A stretch of 64,000 nt of DNA from NCBI RefSeq assembly GCF_000204055.1, contig NW_006768772.1:772126-836125 (forward strand), given 5' to 3'. A model generated the notes under the pieces. The model did no database searches, was not told where the DNA came from, and was given only the letters and a program-made list of their open reading frames with translations. How positions within the stretch are numbered: the first letter of the stretch is position 1; the number at the start of each line of letters is the position of its first letter. A program made the position numbers and the translations under genes. This document shows positions 46,074 to 57,289 of this stretch, piece by piece. This DNA comes from Melampsora larici-populina 98AG31 (Eukaryota; Basidiomycota; Pucciniomycetes; Pucciniales; Melampsoraceae).

Positions 46074-46253
46074 ATATCAGCAATCAATTATCCACAATGG
46101 ATAGATGCGTTAGTTGAGTTGAGTGAGCAAAATGAAGTCATCGACAGGGATTTGAAGGATATGAAAAATTATTGGTGGCAGCGGGGTAATCAAAAGGATG
46201 GAACAGATGGGAGCTTGAGCGCACCCTACTTTTTTCTCTCTGCTGCGTTGTGA
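46074..46253 (+). pseudogene. Possible captured exon in TIR element
   Basis: After a polypyrimidine acceptor (TTTTTGCTTACAG) a frame encodes YPQWIDALVELSEQNEVIDR and KDMKNYWWQRG, which looks like normal protein sequence, then runs into the TIR and stops. No upstream exon joins cleanly. Confidence 0.35.
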
Positions 46254-46447
46254 CTGCTGCGGTGAATTTTGTTTTTATTTTTTCTCGATTGGGCCAAGCA
46301 TTTTAGCAAAAGTAATATAATTGTTTACAAAGATGAGAAAGGAAAGAACGCGTATAGGAAAGTCTTTATGGCTTTTCTAAAAGCGTTTTAACAAAAGTAA
46401 AAGATAAATGAGAAAGGAAACAAAAGGAACGAAGTTCCGGAATTACA

Positions 46448-46462
46448 CTATCCCCCACTTAA
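46448..46462 (-). promoter_or_regulatory. Polypurine tract of Ty3 element
   Basis: On the minus strand AAGTGGGGGATAG directly precedes the LTR start TGTAATTCC, the expected plus-strand priming site. Confidence 0.75.
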
Positions 46463-49400
46463 GAGTCAAACATCCTCGTTTGTACCGAAGGCCCCTTCTG
46501 CCATGCTAATTTCTTCTTTTACTTCTGACAGCGTGAACTCTAGTTCATGCCTTAGGTCAGCCCGAGCCCCGATCGCTACCCGTCGAGTAGTGGCTCGCCC
46601 GGCCCCCGAACCGACGGGTAGAGAGACCTCCCAAGCCCGTTTGGGGGTCCCCGAACGAGTTTTTTTTGAAAAATTGTCTGCCCGAACCCTGACCGGGTTC
46701 CCCGCCGGGGACTCGTTGGCTGGACCAAAAAGGGTCCCTCACCCAGGTTTGAACACCGGACCGGGTCATTTATCGATATTCATGCCAAATAGGTCGAAAA
46801 AAAGTGTCCACTTGATGTTTAAATTGCACTCAGGGCCTCACATCACAGCCATGGCAGTGCTGGCAAGGTTCCCATGTGCTTGGTAGGGCCTCCCCTGACA
46901 ATGGACTAGGTAGTTTTTACCTGTGATGGAGTGTTTTAAATACTTTTTTTACTCGTCGGGTACCCGGCGGATAGTATTTTTTTCGATTTCTACGCCCAAC
47001 ACCCGACTCGCGGGGATCCCCGATCATCGGGGGTTCTAGAACCTCCGCCCGAATCCCGGACCAATCGGGGGGCTGGTCCGGGGCTCAGGCTGAGCCTTAG
47101 GGAATATAGGATGTCAATTTCCTCGTTTTCAATTGTTAGTCTTGATAGAAAACGCAGTTGTTCAATTAATCTTCCGACCGTATTTGGCTGCGTTAGGACT
47201 AGCGTCTCGTATGATGAAAGGTCCGTCCCACCGCGGATGTAGCTTCGAAGGGCGTCCTTCAAATTTTCGCCATACCAAGTCTCTGGTTTTAAGATGGCGC
47301 TCGACAAATTGTTCTTCTGACCCTCGCAGTCTTTCCCTTGATCTCTCATTGATTTCATCAATGCGATCTTGTCTTCTTTTGGAGAATCTTTCGAGATCTG
47401 CTCGACGCAAGTCTTGGGTTAGTTGTATATCTTTCTTGCTAACCAGGACTGGGCTGTCTCCTAAAGCAAAAATGGGAGGGAAGCTTGCCTCAATGCCGTA
47501 AGTCATTTCGAAAGGTGAAGCTTTCAACGAGTTTGAATGAGAAGCACGGTAAGCAAAAAGGGCTTTGTTGAGATATTGGTCCCATAGTGTTTGGTTATAA
47601 GGTGCGCAGAATTTCTTAATAGCTCCAATGAGTGTACCATGAAACCGTTCTATGAGTCCATTGCCTTGGGGATGGTAAGGAGTCGTGTGTATATGTTTAA
47701 TTTTGCTTTGTCTCAAGTAATGTTGAACGAGATGCGAATGAAACTCACTTCCGTTGTCCGTGGTGATTTCATCGGGGTGTCCATGTGCTAAGCAAAGCTG
47801 TTTGACTAATTCCACGACAGCTTCAGCCGAAGTTTTCTTGAGAGGGACCACGTAGGCCCAACCTGTACCATAATCCATGGCTGTTAAGATGAATTCATTA
47901 CCGTTTTTTGTTTTGGGTAGAGGTCCAACGAAATCCATTCCCCACTTGCGGAAGGGTTTACCTCGTTCAATAACTTGGATAGGTAAATTTTCTTTGTCAG
48001 AATGCGGCGTGTGGATCTGGCATTCTTTACAATCTTTAATCGTGTCTTCGATGAATTTGTTCATATTCGGGAACCAATAGTTGTTTTTCATGTTTATTAT
48101 AACGTCTTTGTAATTTCGGTGACCAAGGTTTATGTGTGTCGCAATGCATACCAGTTCCGCTTCTTCCTTCGTCATGAGAACTGCCTTGGGTCGTTGGTCC
48201 GGTTGGTCAGGCTCGCGCCTAACCATTTGTCGCCTTATGATGTCAAAGTTTCCTGAACCAACATTTAAGGGATTTCGTCCGTGGTCTAATAAATCATAGT
48301 ATTCTTGTAGTTTGGCGAAATCGACTTCAGGGCTGTTATCATTGTTGATGATGTATAACGGCTCCGCTATCTCTGGAGGGTTAACATCTGAGGGTGCGTC
48401 AGGTCTTCTGGACATTGCATCTGCAGCAAGCTGGTGCTTACCTGGTCTGTATACGATGTGTACATTGTATGACTCGATATCGTCTAAGAACCGTGCTAAT
48501 CTAGGGTTGGTGTATTGTTGTGTTTGAAAGTGTTTGAGGCTTTCATGGTCTGTTCTAACAAGGATTGGAGAGCCGGCGATCAAGCCTCGGAAGTGTTTTA
48601 AGGAGTGAACAATCGCAAGCAGTTCCCTCTCTTGTGTTGAGTACCGTTGTTCAGTCTTCAAAAGCTTCCTTGATTCAAAAGCAACTGGTCTTAGATTCCT
48701 GTTCTTTACGTCCTTACTGTAATTTTCTAAGGAAAACACATCTTTATCGAATTTATCTTCTGTATCTTGTTGTAGAATCGCTCCAATACAAGTCTTTGAT
48801 GCGTCCGTGTCTAAAACAAAGGGGTAGAAAGGAATAGGGTGTGGCAGGGTGACTGTCTCAGTCAACACTGTCTTCAGAGCCGTGAAGGCTTCCTGCTGTT
48901 CGCTGGACCAATTAATGGCAGTGCCTGGTTTTAGGGATCCTTCCGTTAACTTGTAGATTGGGGAGGCGATCTTCGCAAAGTCTTTTATGAATCGTTTGTA
49001 GTATGTGCAGAGGTTCAAGAAACCTCGCACATGCGTGACTGTTTCTGGCACAGGCCAGTCCAGGATTTTCGAGATTTTTTCTGGGTTGGTCCTGATTCCG
49101 CCGCCGTCGACAACGTGTCCTAGAAACAAAAGTTTATTTTGTGCCCAATTACATTTTTTTGGAGATAATGTTAGTTTATGTTTGTTCAAAAGTGTCAAGA
49201 CCTCTTTTACGTGTCTCTTATGATCTTCTAGAGTTTTGGAGTATATGATAACGTCATCTAGGTAAACCATCGCGTACCTGTCTATGATGGGAGCAAGGAT
49301 GTCATTCATCATGGACTGGAAAGTAGCCGGGGCATTACAAAGACCAAAGGGCATTACCTTCCACTGAAAGTGTCCTGCTCGACAAGTGAAAGCAGTCTTG

Positions 49401-50440
49401 AGTTTGTCCCGTGGGTCCATTGGTACCTGCCAGAATCCACTCTTTAGATCCATAGTGCTGAACCAATTCGCGTTGCTAAGAAACTGGTATACTTCGTCTA
49501 TTCGTGGTAACGGATAGGCGTTTTTGATTGTGACGTTGTTGAGTTTTCGATAATCAATACACACGCGAGTTGATCCATCAGCTTTTTTGACTAGTACAAT
49601 TGGGAAGGACCATGGAGAAGAAGACTTCTCAATAATACCTTCTCTTAGACCTTCCTCCACAAACTGATTGATCACTGCATGTTCAGGTGGTGAGTGTGGT
49701 CTGCCGTGCGCTTTGATTGGTCTCGCGTCCCCTGTGTCGATTGTGTGAGTGCAGGTGGTGTTGGCTCCAACAGTAATGTTTTCGGCAAAACAGTCTGGTG
49801 CCGTAGATTCAGCCAGTCTTTTGATTTGTTCCTGAGGGGACAATTTTTCAATTGTATTTACGCTCGACTCTCTTGATTTCTTGTTAGGGCGGATGTCTAA
49901 AGTTGTTGGTTTTGAGGAAAGCGAGTAGATTCCTGTTGAAAAATCTGGGACTGGTTTGTACTCTTGAAACCAGGGTAGTCCTAAGATTAAATCAATATGA
50001 GGTAAGGTTAGACAATATGCGCTAATTTTCATCCTGAAGCCGGACACTGATATAAAAAATTCTATCTTACGTCCACAGTCCTCAGTGGACCCATTTGCTA
50101 AACGGACTTGGCGTTTAGGTTCGTCGATTACCTTAGTTTTCAGGTCGTTTTTTAAGATTTCCAAGGCTCTATCCCTAGAGATGTAATTTGCAGCAGCTCC
50201 AGTATCTAGGATTGTGCGTAAAGGGGAGTTAGAGCTAGTGAAAAAAGTGTATAAAGGTAGAGTAGACGAACTCGTCACGTTGTTCAGGTCGTCCACCAAA
50301 TGTAAGTCTAGAAAAACTGGTTCTTCTTCATCTTCTTTTGAGTCCAAGTGATCGTTGGATCTCTTCTTACACAGGGAGTATATTTTATTCCACGCTTCCA
50401 CACTTTCTAACTCTTTATCCGGGGACAATAGCTGAAGCGC
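46463..50440 (-). pseudogene. pol: Ty3/gypsy pol: protease, RT, RNase H, integrase (interrupted)
   Basis: An open frame of about 1088 residues (50428 to 47162) encodes, in order: protease (TILDTGAAANYIS), RT with YLDDVIIYSK, RNase H (FVLDTDASKTCIGAI; RTDHESLKHF), and integrase with the H-H-C-C zinc part (HINLGH, CKECQ) and DDE residues in GMDFVGPL, TTDNGSEF and NGLIERFHG. A 1-nt frameshift near 47175 makes it end early. The shifted frame continues as GRLIEQLRFLSRLTIENEEID, is split by the hAT MITE, and resumes as HELEFTLSEVKEEISMAEG to a TGA near 46470. Its 5' part is cut off by the hAT element at 50441. Confidence 0.93.
46557..47093. mobile_element. hAT MITE (537 bp) inserted in the pol 3' end
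   Basis: The TIRs TCAGCCCGAGCCCCG and CGGGGCTCAGGCTGA (one mismatch) are flanked by a perfect 8-bp duplication GCCTTAGG (46549-46556 and 47094-47101), diagnostic of hAT. The element is GC-rich. Excising it and one duplication restores an open pol frame. There is no coding capacity of its own. Confidence 0.92.
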
Positions 50441-53400
50441 TCCGCTAATTCCTTTTTTTTTTGTAACGGTTCGAAGACCCGCTACAGTCTCAATCGCTTT
50501 CGATCCGCTCTAAAAAAAGACCCGCTTCATAACCTATGCAGCGCCGCGACTCCCAGACCCGCTCGCGCCCCGCTACTTTGTTTTTCTGGTCCTCACAGCG
50601 GGCAGGATGTACTATTCACAATTTTTTTTTATATTAATATGCACACAGAAGAAATAAATACACAAACAGCGATAGAAGCAGAAAACAAAACAGACAACCT
50701 TTTATCTTGCCAGACACAAATCAAAAATAGGACTTTAATTAAACGTGTGTAAGTACGGACACATAACCAGACAAACAAAATAGGAAGGGAAAAAGCAAAC
50801 ATAAACTTGAGGGCACTCAAGCATAAGCCACAGCTGGCTGAACAGAAGAGGAATAGAACCCAACATAAAACTAAAATAAGATGAGAAGAGAAACAATAGA
50901 AAGTGATATCAAGAATTACCAATGAGTGGTTTAAATTGTATAATATACAAGAATAAATCTATAAGTCCTTCTTTTTCTTCTTCATGTTAGCTGCAAAGGA
51001 AGTAACATAAGCAATTGCATCGGCAAATCGGCCGATCACGGGGATGTGAGCTTGCAGCCATTGTCTGCACCCTACAGCACGAGATATGGTCTTAGGTTTT
51101 AAAGATCCACGTGCAGGTACGGCGATGTCGGCTGCTGAAGAGAATGTACGTTCCACACAGCACGAGGTAGCTGATATCGAAAGATAATCCTGGGCCAGGC
51201 TTGCTAAAACAGGGAATCATTCGGCATTGTCCTGAGAGAGGGAAACAAAGAATTAATATAGAAAATTAAGGAAACGAGAAGTAATACCAATCTCACCTTC
51301 CACCAAGTGAGCTCGGATTGGCCTGGAGTGATCGGAACAGTCCCTTGTAGATAAACCTTGAGCTCAGCCGATCGGATTGATTCAGAAGATTGATGGGTAG
51401 CAGAGGAGGTGAAGATGTCAAAGTGATCAAAGGGATTGCCGGTGGCGGGAACGGGAGGAGGCGTTGAAGGAGGGGTGACAGGCCAACCGGCCAATGAGTC
51501 TTGAAATTTACGTTCTATGAGTTCTCTTGCGGTCTCGGAGTGTTTGGGATAGTGGAGATCAAAGAATTTAAGTCAATACTTCGGGTTCATAACGGTAGCC
51601 AGTACAATTACGTCCAACAAGGCAGCCTCCTCTTGATAAACAGCCAGCTTGACCAGCATGGTATCAATCATGTTGATCAAGCTCGGGAAGTTGGAGGCAT
51701 CACGTAATTCGTGAAGGACTTCGGTAACACGCAGGTACTCAGCCAGAAGGACTGATCCAGATGAAAAGTCACCCTCCATCTGTTTGGTGGAGAAGTGGAA
51801 TATCTACACATAGCCATATAGGAGATGGGTTAGTTTAGCAATTGGTTTCTTGTTCTTAATACCAGAGATGGAACACTTACTTTTAAAATTTTGCACAACT
51901 CATCGACGGCATCCCATTCCTCCATAGACATCATGGCACCTTGATAGTACCTGGTCTTTCGATCGGCGATGAGGATTGAATCAATCACCTATAAGGCGAA
52001 AAATTTAAACAAAAAATTAATGAAATGATCAAAAAAAGATTGAGCAGAGAGACTCACATCACGACCAGCGACCAAGTTTGAGAACATTGCTAGGTCAATG
52101 TTCCACCTTACACCCCATCCTGCAATCGGAGCAGGACCTTCATATCCCATCTGTGCCGCCCGAGCTGCGAATTCTCCACGCCGGGCATTGCTTTGAGTTA
52201 AAAGGGCATTGATATCTTTGAGCTGGTGTTTAGGTCAATCAATCAGTCAGCTTTGAATGAGATCAAGGTGAAGAAAATCAATTGAAAAACCACATACCTT
52301 GGTGGCTCCCTGAACCACAACACACGGGCTAGAAGAGACATAATCATAGTTGGGACCATCTTCGACATCTGAAGTGGAGTCAACATGAGGATTCGATGAG
52401 GGTGAAACATAAAAATCATCGTCTGAATCATCAGACCCAACCAATTCGGTCATGTCTTCGTTGAGGACGATCGAGGGGATTGGGATGGTGGTGTTGGGAG
52501 GAGTAGTTGGTTTGATGTGACCTGCAGCTAAACCGATTGAATTCAAACCATGCTTAACCACAAGTCCGAGCTTATGAGCATAGCATCGGACGTGATTCTT
52601 AGAAGAATCCCATTCGACTTTCTCATTGGATTCAGCAAACATATGCTCCATCTCTTTAGCCATCGTGTTATTGTTGGATCCCGAGTCGGTTGTTTGAGCT
52701 AGCATGTAAGGGTTCAATCTTTGAATTAGTTACTTGTATGATGTAAGAGGTACAAAAACAGTACTTATCTTAGCGTGAAGGCCGTTGTTGATCAAGAATT
52801 GACCAACTGGTCGAGCAAGCAAGAATCCCATCTTGTTCCAAGCAACCATTTTGAGAGTGAGGTGAACCAATTGGTATTTCCAATTCTCATCGATGAAATT
52901 GGCTGATACTCCAATAAATGCATATCTATTACCTTTCGTAGTCCAGACATCATGGACGAGAGAGAACTTTCCTGCATTAACCTATGAACAGATGTAAATG
53001 CACATGTCAGTAAATCAGTTGTATGAAAGAGTATAAAGAAATGGAACAATTGGAATAAGTAAAGCGAAATGAAGGTGAAGCTTACCAATACTAAATCTAT
53101 AGCAGCCGAGCTCAGGTTGAGATACAGATCCTTTGCAATACCTGCGGCCCAGGTTGGGGTCCTCAAATCCGCTCGTCGATTAGCTAGCTTGAATGCGGCT
53201 CTTAAAGGACCATCATAGAACCGATTGAATGGCAGTGCATGCCATAAAATCCAGATAATAAGTACAATGTTGCACATGTCAACATTGAAGGTGGGTTGAG
53301 ACAGAAAAACATCTAGAGTCGATTGTCCGTTGGCTTCGTTCAGGTCTTGAGCGTTATCAGCTTGTTCTTCAGCCCAAGTCTTTGGCAACTCGAAGCCAGC

Positions 53401-55053
53401 TTGAATGGCACGAGCTCTTCGGGGACACGCCGCTCAACCTTTGGCTCCGTCACGATGTGCGTACAAATTGTAGTGACTACGAGCTCCACAGATGTAGACT
53501 CCGGCACACATTTGGCATTTGTAGCTTCGAGGGTCGTCTCCTTTCTACAATGAAGAAGTAATAGAAAAGAATAAACACAAGAGAAAAGTGAGGAAAGGGA
53601 ATGGATGAGTGAAAAGGACGGCTTACCTCGCCTTTGACATGAGTTGGGGGATGGTAATACCCCAACAAGTTGCTGACACGTTTGAGCTGAGCACGTCGAA
53701 CACCGGGCGACTGGACGATCTCAACGTCTGAGTCTTGATCCACATCGATCACATCAGGAACTGTGGCCTACATTCAATCAAAGATTAGCGTCAGTGATTG
53801 GAGCTGCGAGGAAAATGTGATTAAGCTTACCTGAAGTCGTCCTTTCCTGGACTTCTTGGAAGGGGGGCGAGTTAAGGTGATTGAGGCACCAGAACCACGT
53901 GGACGGCCTCGACTTTTGACCACATGAACCTTTGGTCGAAACTTACGGGTGGTCTTCTTTCGTGAGGAAGGATCCGGTAAGGACCTTGTGTCGGACTCGT
54001 CAGATTCAATCTCAATGACTTCTTGACTACCAATCCCATCGCTGGTGTCAGATTGGCCACTAGAAACTTCATAGATGTCTTGATTGTCGGACTCGGCCGT
54101 TTCAGGTACTGGAGACGGGCGAACAGAAGAGACTCGTAGATCAGGTGATTGGGGAACAAATCCAGGTCTAGGTTGAGTAGGGGTTCTTGGACAAAGGGTG
54201 GGGCCCGTACTAGTGGGAGCGATACTAGTAGCAGCAGGAGGAGCAAGCGAGGAGGATGGAGGGCGCATGATCGAGTTGTTTAGTGATTGAACAAAAAATT
54301 CAAACGGTTGGAAAGTCTAAAACAGGAAAATTAAATATATAAAATATTAGAATTTTTTGGGTACAATCTTAGCAGAATTCTTGAAATGGGAAGATTGGCG
54401 AGACTGAATATGAACTGAACAAGAGTCGACATACCTTATAAGTCGGATCCAGGATGAAGATTTCTTTCAGCGTCATCGAGTGACCCATGGCCCCCATTTT
54501 GAGACAGCCAGCCCCACCGTAAACAGTGCTGGTGTCACGTTGATTCTTGAAGGACCTAAGTGTTGATTCAGGTATTGATGTGAGATAATCAAGATGTCAG
54601 TGGAGGCAAGAAAAGAGTCAAAAATGGTCGAGTGAAGAGAAGAACGTACGATTTTTGGTGGTTGGCGGTATCTTTTATGAGATGAACATTTGATTGTGGC
54701 TGGGATTAGACTCTTTTCGAAGGTCAGATCAGATATTGTATATCTGCGGATATACGATATCATACGATATCTTAAAGGAATCGACGTATGGCGGCAAAGG
54801 ATCGGTCGGAAAGGAATCGGTTGGCTGATATCTTGAAGTATACCTCGAAACCGCTACATGTTAGATCTGACAGCCTGCATAATGGAGCGGGGCGAGAGTT
54901 TCTAACCGCCCCACTAATGCCGCGCTCCACTACAACAAAGAAAAACCCCGGGAAGCGCGGACGGGGCGAAAAACCCCGCTACAACGGACCCGGGGAAGCG
55001 CAGGCGGAGCGTCCCGCTCCCCTGCCGCTCCCCTCTCGCTTTTTGCGGCGGGA
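50441..55053 (-). mobile_element. hAT DNA transposon inserted in pol
   Basis: About 4.6 kb separate pol codons that otherwise join in frame (AMPEA then LQLLSPDKE). The ends are GC-rich and carry many GCGGG/CCCGC motifs; the end sequences AGCGTCCCGC and AGCGCTCCGC form an imperfect TIR. No clean 8-bp target duplication was found. It encodes a hAT transposase in the same direction as pol. Borders are uncertain by about 10 bp. Confidence 0.8.
50959..54268 (-). pseudogene. hAT transposase with two in-frame TGA stops
   Basis: Exons on minus encode, in order: a disordered acidic/basic N-terminus (54268-53835), a linker (PDVIDVDQDSDVEIVQSP), a BED-type zinc finger (YKCQMCAG to HYNLYAHRDG), an RNase-H-like catalytic core with FSLVHDVWTTKGNRY and AQTTDSGSNNNT, a segment with GWGVRWN, then the C-terminal dimerisation region (VERTFSSAADIAVPARG) ending with TAG at 50959. 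TGA codons at 53434-53436 (after HRDGAKG) and 51217-51219 (after DNAE) interrupt otherwise continuous coding. Both could derive from CGA by C-to-T. Exon borders were not all fixed. The transposase is probably inactive. Confidence 0.8.
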
Positions 55054-55805
55054 CGCTTCAGGCATTGCCGGGGAGATACTAGTCTGTGGACCTATAAGAG
55101 GGGAATTGAAAGGGGTTTTGGTGAAAGAGAAACCGTCGATCAGTGTGTTGTCCATTACTATATCTTGATCCTCCTCATTTATGATGTTTTCGAGATCCGT
55201 GAAATACAAAGCATTCTTTCCGTCAGGATCATGCGCTGGGAGAATTAAGACTTCTGTTGGTTCTTTTGGAGCTGATTTTGCACGTTCATCTATGTTAGTT
55301 TCTGGTTCTGGACTATCTTCACATCCAAATAGTCGGCAAGACTCACAACACCTGGGTTTGTTTTTGTATTTCTCTAAAAGATGTTGCTTCCATTCTTGAT
55401 ATTTTTCTTCAAAAACTTTCTTGTTGTTTTGAACATCTATCGGATCTGAGGGAGCGTTCTGCATTTTATATAGAGCTTGTAGGATTCTTTCTCGATATTC
55501 ATTTAAGTTATATATTTTCTTTTTCTGTGTTAAGTTATATTCTGTTTCATGTTCCATAGCTTTGGCAGTATTGGCATAATTGTAATGATCACGATTTGCC
55601 AGCTTCATGAAGGTCCATTCAGCTTCTTTTGCAATACGGTATCTTTTATCACCTATCTCTGTAGTGTCTACTATGATTTGTTTGTATTCTTTATGCCACT
55701 TTCTTAGCTCGGTGACAGATTCGTCCCAACTTCTTCCTTGAATCTCATCGCGAATATAAGTCTTGGCGTAAACTCCTTTCGAGGATCCGGTTCGAGTTTT
55801 CCCAT
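55054..55805 (-). pseudogene. 5' part of Ty3 pol frame (after -1 frameshift)
   Basis: A frame in -1 relation to gag starts at the slippery site and runs (TYIRDEIQGRSWDES, WTFMKLANRDHYNY, KPRCCESCRLFGCEDSPE, KNALYFTDLENIINEEDQD) to SISPAMPEA, where the hAT element interrupts it. It would be the N-terminal linker of the Gag-Pol fusion ahead of the protease. Confidence 0.75.
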
Positions 55806-56945
55806 GATGTTGTAGGCCGATTCTACTGAAGACACGGGATTGTCTTCAGGTGGGATATCTACAACTGCTAGATCCATGGGTTCATTGGTGGTCTCGGGGT
55901 CATCCTGTGATTCAGAATCCGGGGTCAAATCCACCATTGTGAGATTTGGTCGTCTGTTAGTCTTATTAGACGATCTACACTCTCGAGCTCGATGTCCGAA
56001 CTTATGACATTTAAAACATTCTACCTTTGAGATATCCAAGTTATCCAGGTCCATCGGAGCGCTCATGGACGTGGTAGCGGTGGTAGCATGTGGTTTTCCA
56101 TAATTGTTATGGTTCTTGAAGTTGTTACGATGATGGTGGTGGTTATTTTTATGATGATTGGAGGAGTGATTAGAATTTAAACCAGTGCGTGTCAGTTTAT
56201 TATTTCTTTCACAGTCTCGAGCAGCCTGGTAAAGTACCTCCATGTCCTCATTGGTTAGATCAACCTTATTCAGGTCTTGTTGATAACTAGCGGGTAATTT
56301 ATCTTGGAACAAGAATCGTCTTTCGAAGAAAGGTAACTTTTTGTCTGGGATCTTGACAGCTAGTTTCCTAAATCTGAGGATATAATCATTGATGTCAGAT
56401 TTATAATATAGGGCTTTAAGTTGTTGTCGAACTTCGTATAACACTAAGGAATAATTATAATTTTCAAAGAATTTGGTCTTAAAAACCATCCATGATGGAA
56501 TCTGACCATCTTGTTTCTTCACTAATTCATGCCAAAAGTATCTGGCGTCCTCGTCGAGGAAGTTTATGATTAGCTCAGTCCATCGCGTGACTGGGTAATT
56601 GCGAGACGAAAAGTTCGTCTCAATTTCGGTGATCCAAAGGTCGGGATTATCACCGTAACCGGTGAACTTGCGAGGTTCCACCTTTAGCGCTTCTATCCTG
56701 GGCTCCTGTCGGTTGGTACGTACATTTTTTAAATTATATATTTCAGTTTGTAATTCTCTTATGGTATTTAGTGCACTTACCAATTCGTTGGTAATTCGCT
56801 CGTGTTGATGTGTCTGTTGACCGACTGCGTTCTCTAATTCCGCTAGTCTTTGAGCTTGTTGTTGAAACGACATATCGACTCGATCCATGTCGTCTTGTTG
56901 GACGGGAATTCGGCCGTCAGTACTGTTCATCATTGGGGATGACAT
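55704..56945 (-). CDS. gag: Ty3/gypsy Gag with CCHC zinc knuckle
   Basis: 413 residues, ATG at 56945. A coiled-coil-like N-terminus (QQAQRLAELENAV) is followed by the retrotransposon-gag capsid region (ITEIETNFSSRNYPVTRW, then FLDEDARYFWHELV and ALYYKSDINDYILRFRKLA). A His/Asn-rich linker leads to a zinc knuckle CFKCHKFGHRAREC (C-x2-C-x4-H-x4-C) near residue 315. It forms the particle and binds RNA. A GGGAAAA heptamer at 55803-55797 in the correct phase allows -1 frameshifting into pol before the gag stop. Confidence 0.92.
   Translation of the reverse strand: MSSPMMNSTDGRIPVQQDDMDRVDMSFQQQAQRLAELENAVGQQTHQHERITNELVSALNTIRELQTEIYNLKNVRTNRQEPRIEALKVEPRKFTGYGDNPDLWITEIETNFSSRNYPVTRWTELIINFLDEDARYFWHELVKKQDGQIPSWMVFKTKFFENYNYSLVLYEVRQQLKALYYKSDINDYILRFRKLAVKIPDKKLPFFERRFLFQDKLPASYQQDLNKVDLTNEDMEVLYQAARDCERNNKLTRTGLNSNHSSNHHKNNHHHHRNNFKNHNNYGKPHATTATTSMSAPMDLDNLDISKVECFKCHKFGHRARECRSSNKTNRRPNLTMVDLTPDSESQDDPETTNEPMDLAVVDIPPEDNPVSSVESAYNIMGKLEPDPRKEFTPRLIFAMRFKEEVGTNLSPS
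55797..55803 (-). promoter_or_regulatory. Predicted -1 ribosomal frameshift site G GGA AAA
   Basis: In gag phase the codons read ATG GGA AAA CTC, giving a canonical X XXY YYZ heptamer. The -1 frame is open from here through the pol linker; gag stops about 93 nt later. Confidence 0.65.
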
Positions 56946-57289
56946 CTCTTCGAATTTTCTCTTTTGGTGTTTCTGTTATAAACGAGGGTTTAACAACCGT
57001 AAGTCGATTTTAAAACTGATCAGGGATTAAGAAGGACTAAGGTCCAAAGAAACTGATATGACGCGTGAGAGAGTGGAAAACTTATTCACGTGTTAAAAAA
57101 AAGTTGCTTTGTTCTAAAACGATGAGGCTAATAAAAATCTATTCTTCTGGATTTTCGAAAGGTGACTAGGTTCTTTTCTTTGAAGGTCTGAAAGTGATTT
57201 CACTTTATCGAAGATAAGAAATAAGAGAATAGGGAATTTTGTTAGACTCTAAAAAACTTATAACAAAATAAAACACACAAATAATTATT

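Larger units (their letters stand above)
44574..46315. mobile_element. Pack-type TIR element (1742 bp) inside the LTR
   Basis: The ends TTACTTTTGC and GCAAAAGTAA belong to TIRs of about 86 bp (44574-44659 and 46230-46315) with roughly two mismatches. The uninterrupted LTR gives the empty site TTTTATAATTG, implying a TA duplication. There is no transposase. The interior contains gene-like fragments: a 43-codon frame with a signal-peptide-like core (44916-45047), a possible captured exon (46074-46253), and degenerate repeats at 45330-45720. Confidence 0.8.
44339..46447 (-). repeat. 3' LTR of Ty3 element, interrupted
   Basis: The two halves (44339-44573 and 46318-46447) match the 5' LTR at 57290-57654 with no difference seen by eye. 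They are separated by a 1742-bp TIR element and its duplicated TA. Confidence 0.9.

Noticed and set aside
46503..46886. 127-codon Arg/Pro-rich frame
   Set aside because: It crosses the left border of the hAT MITE and reads GC-rich non-coding DNA.
48312..49876. Plus-strand frames opposite pol
   Set aside because: Antisense shadows of the Ty3 pol frame.
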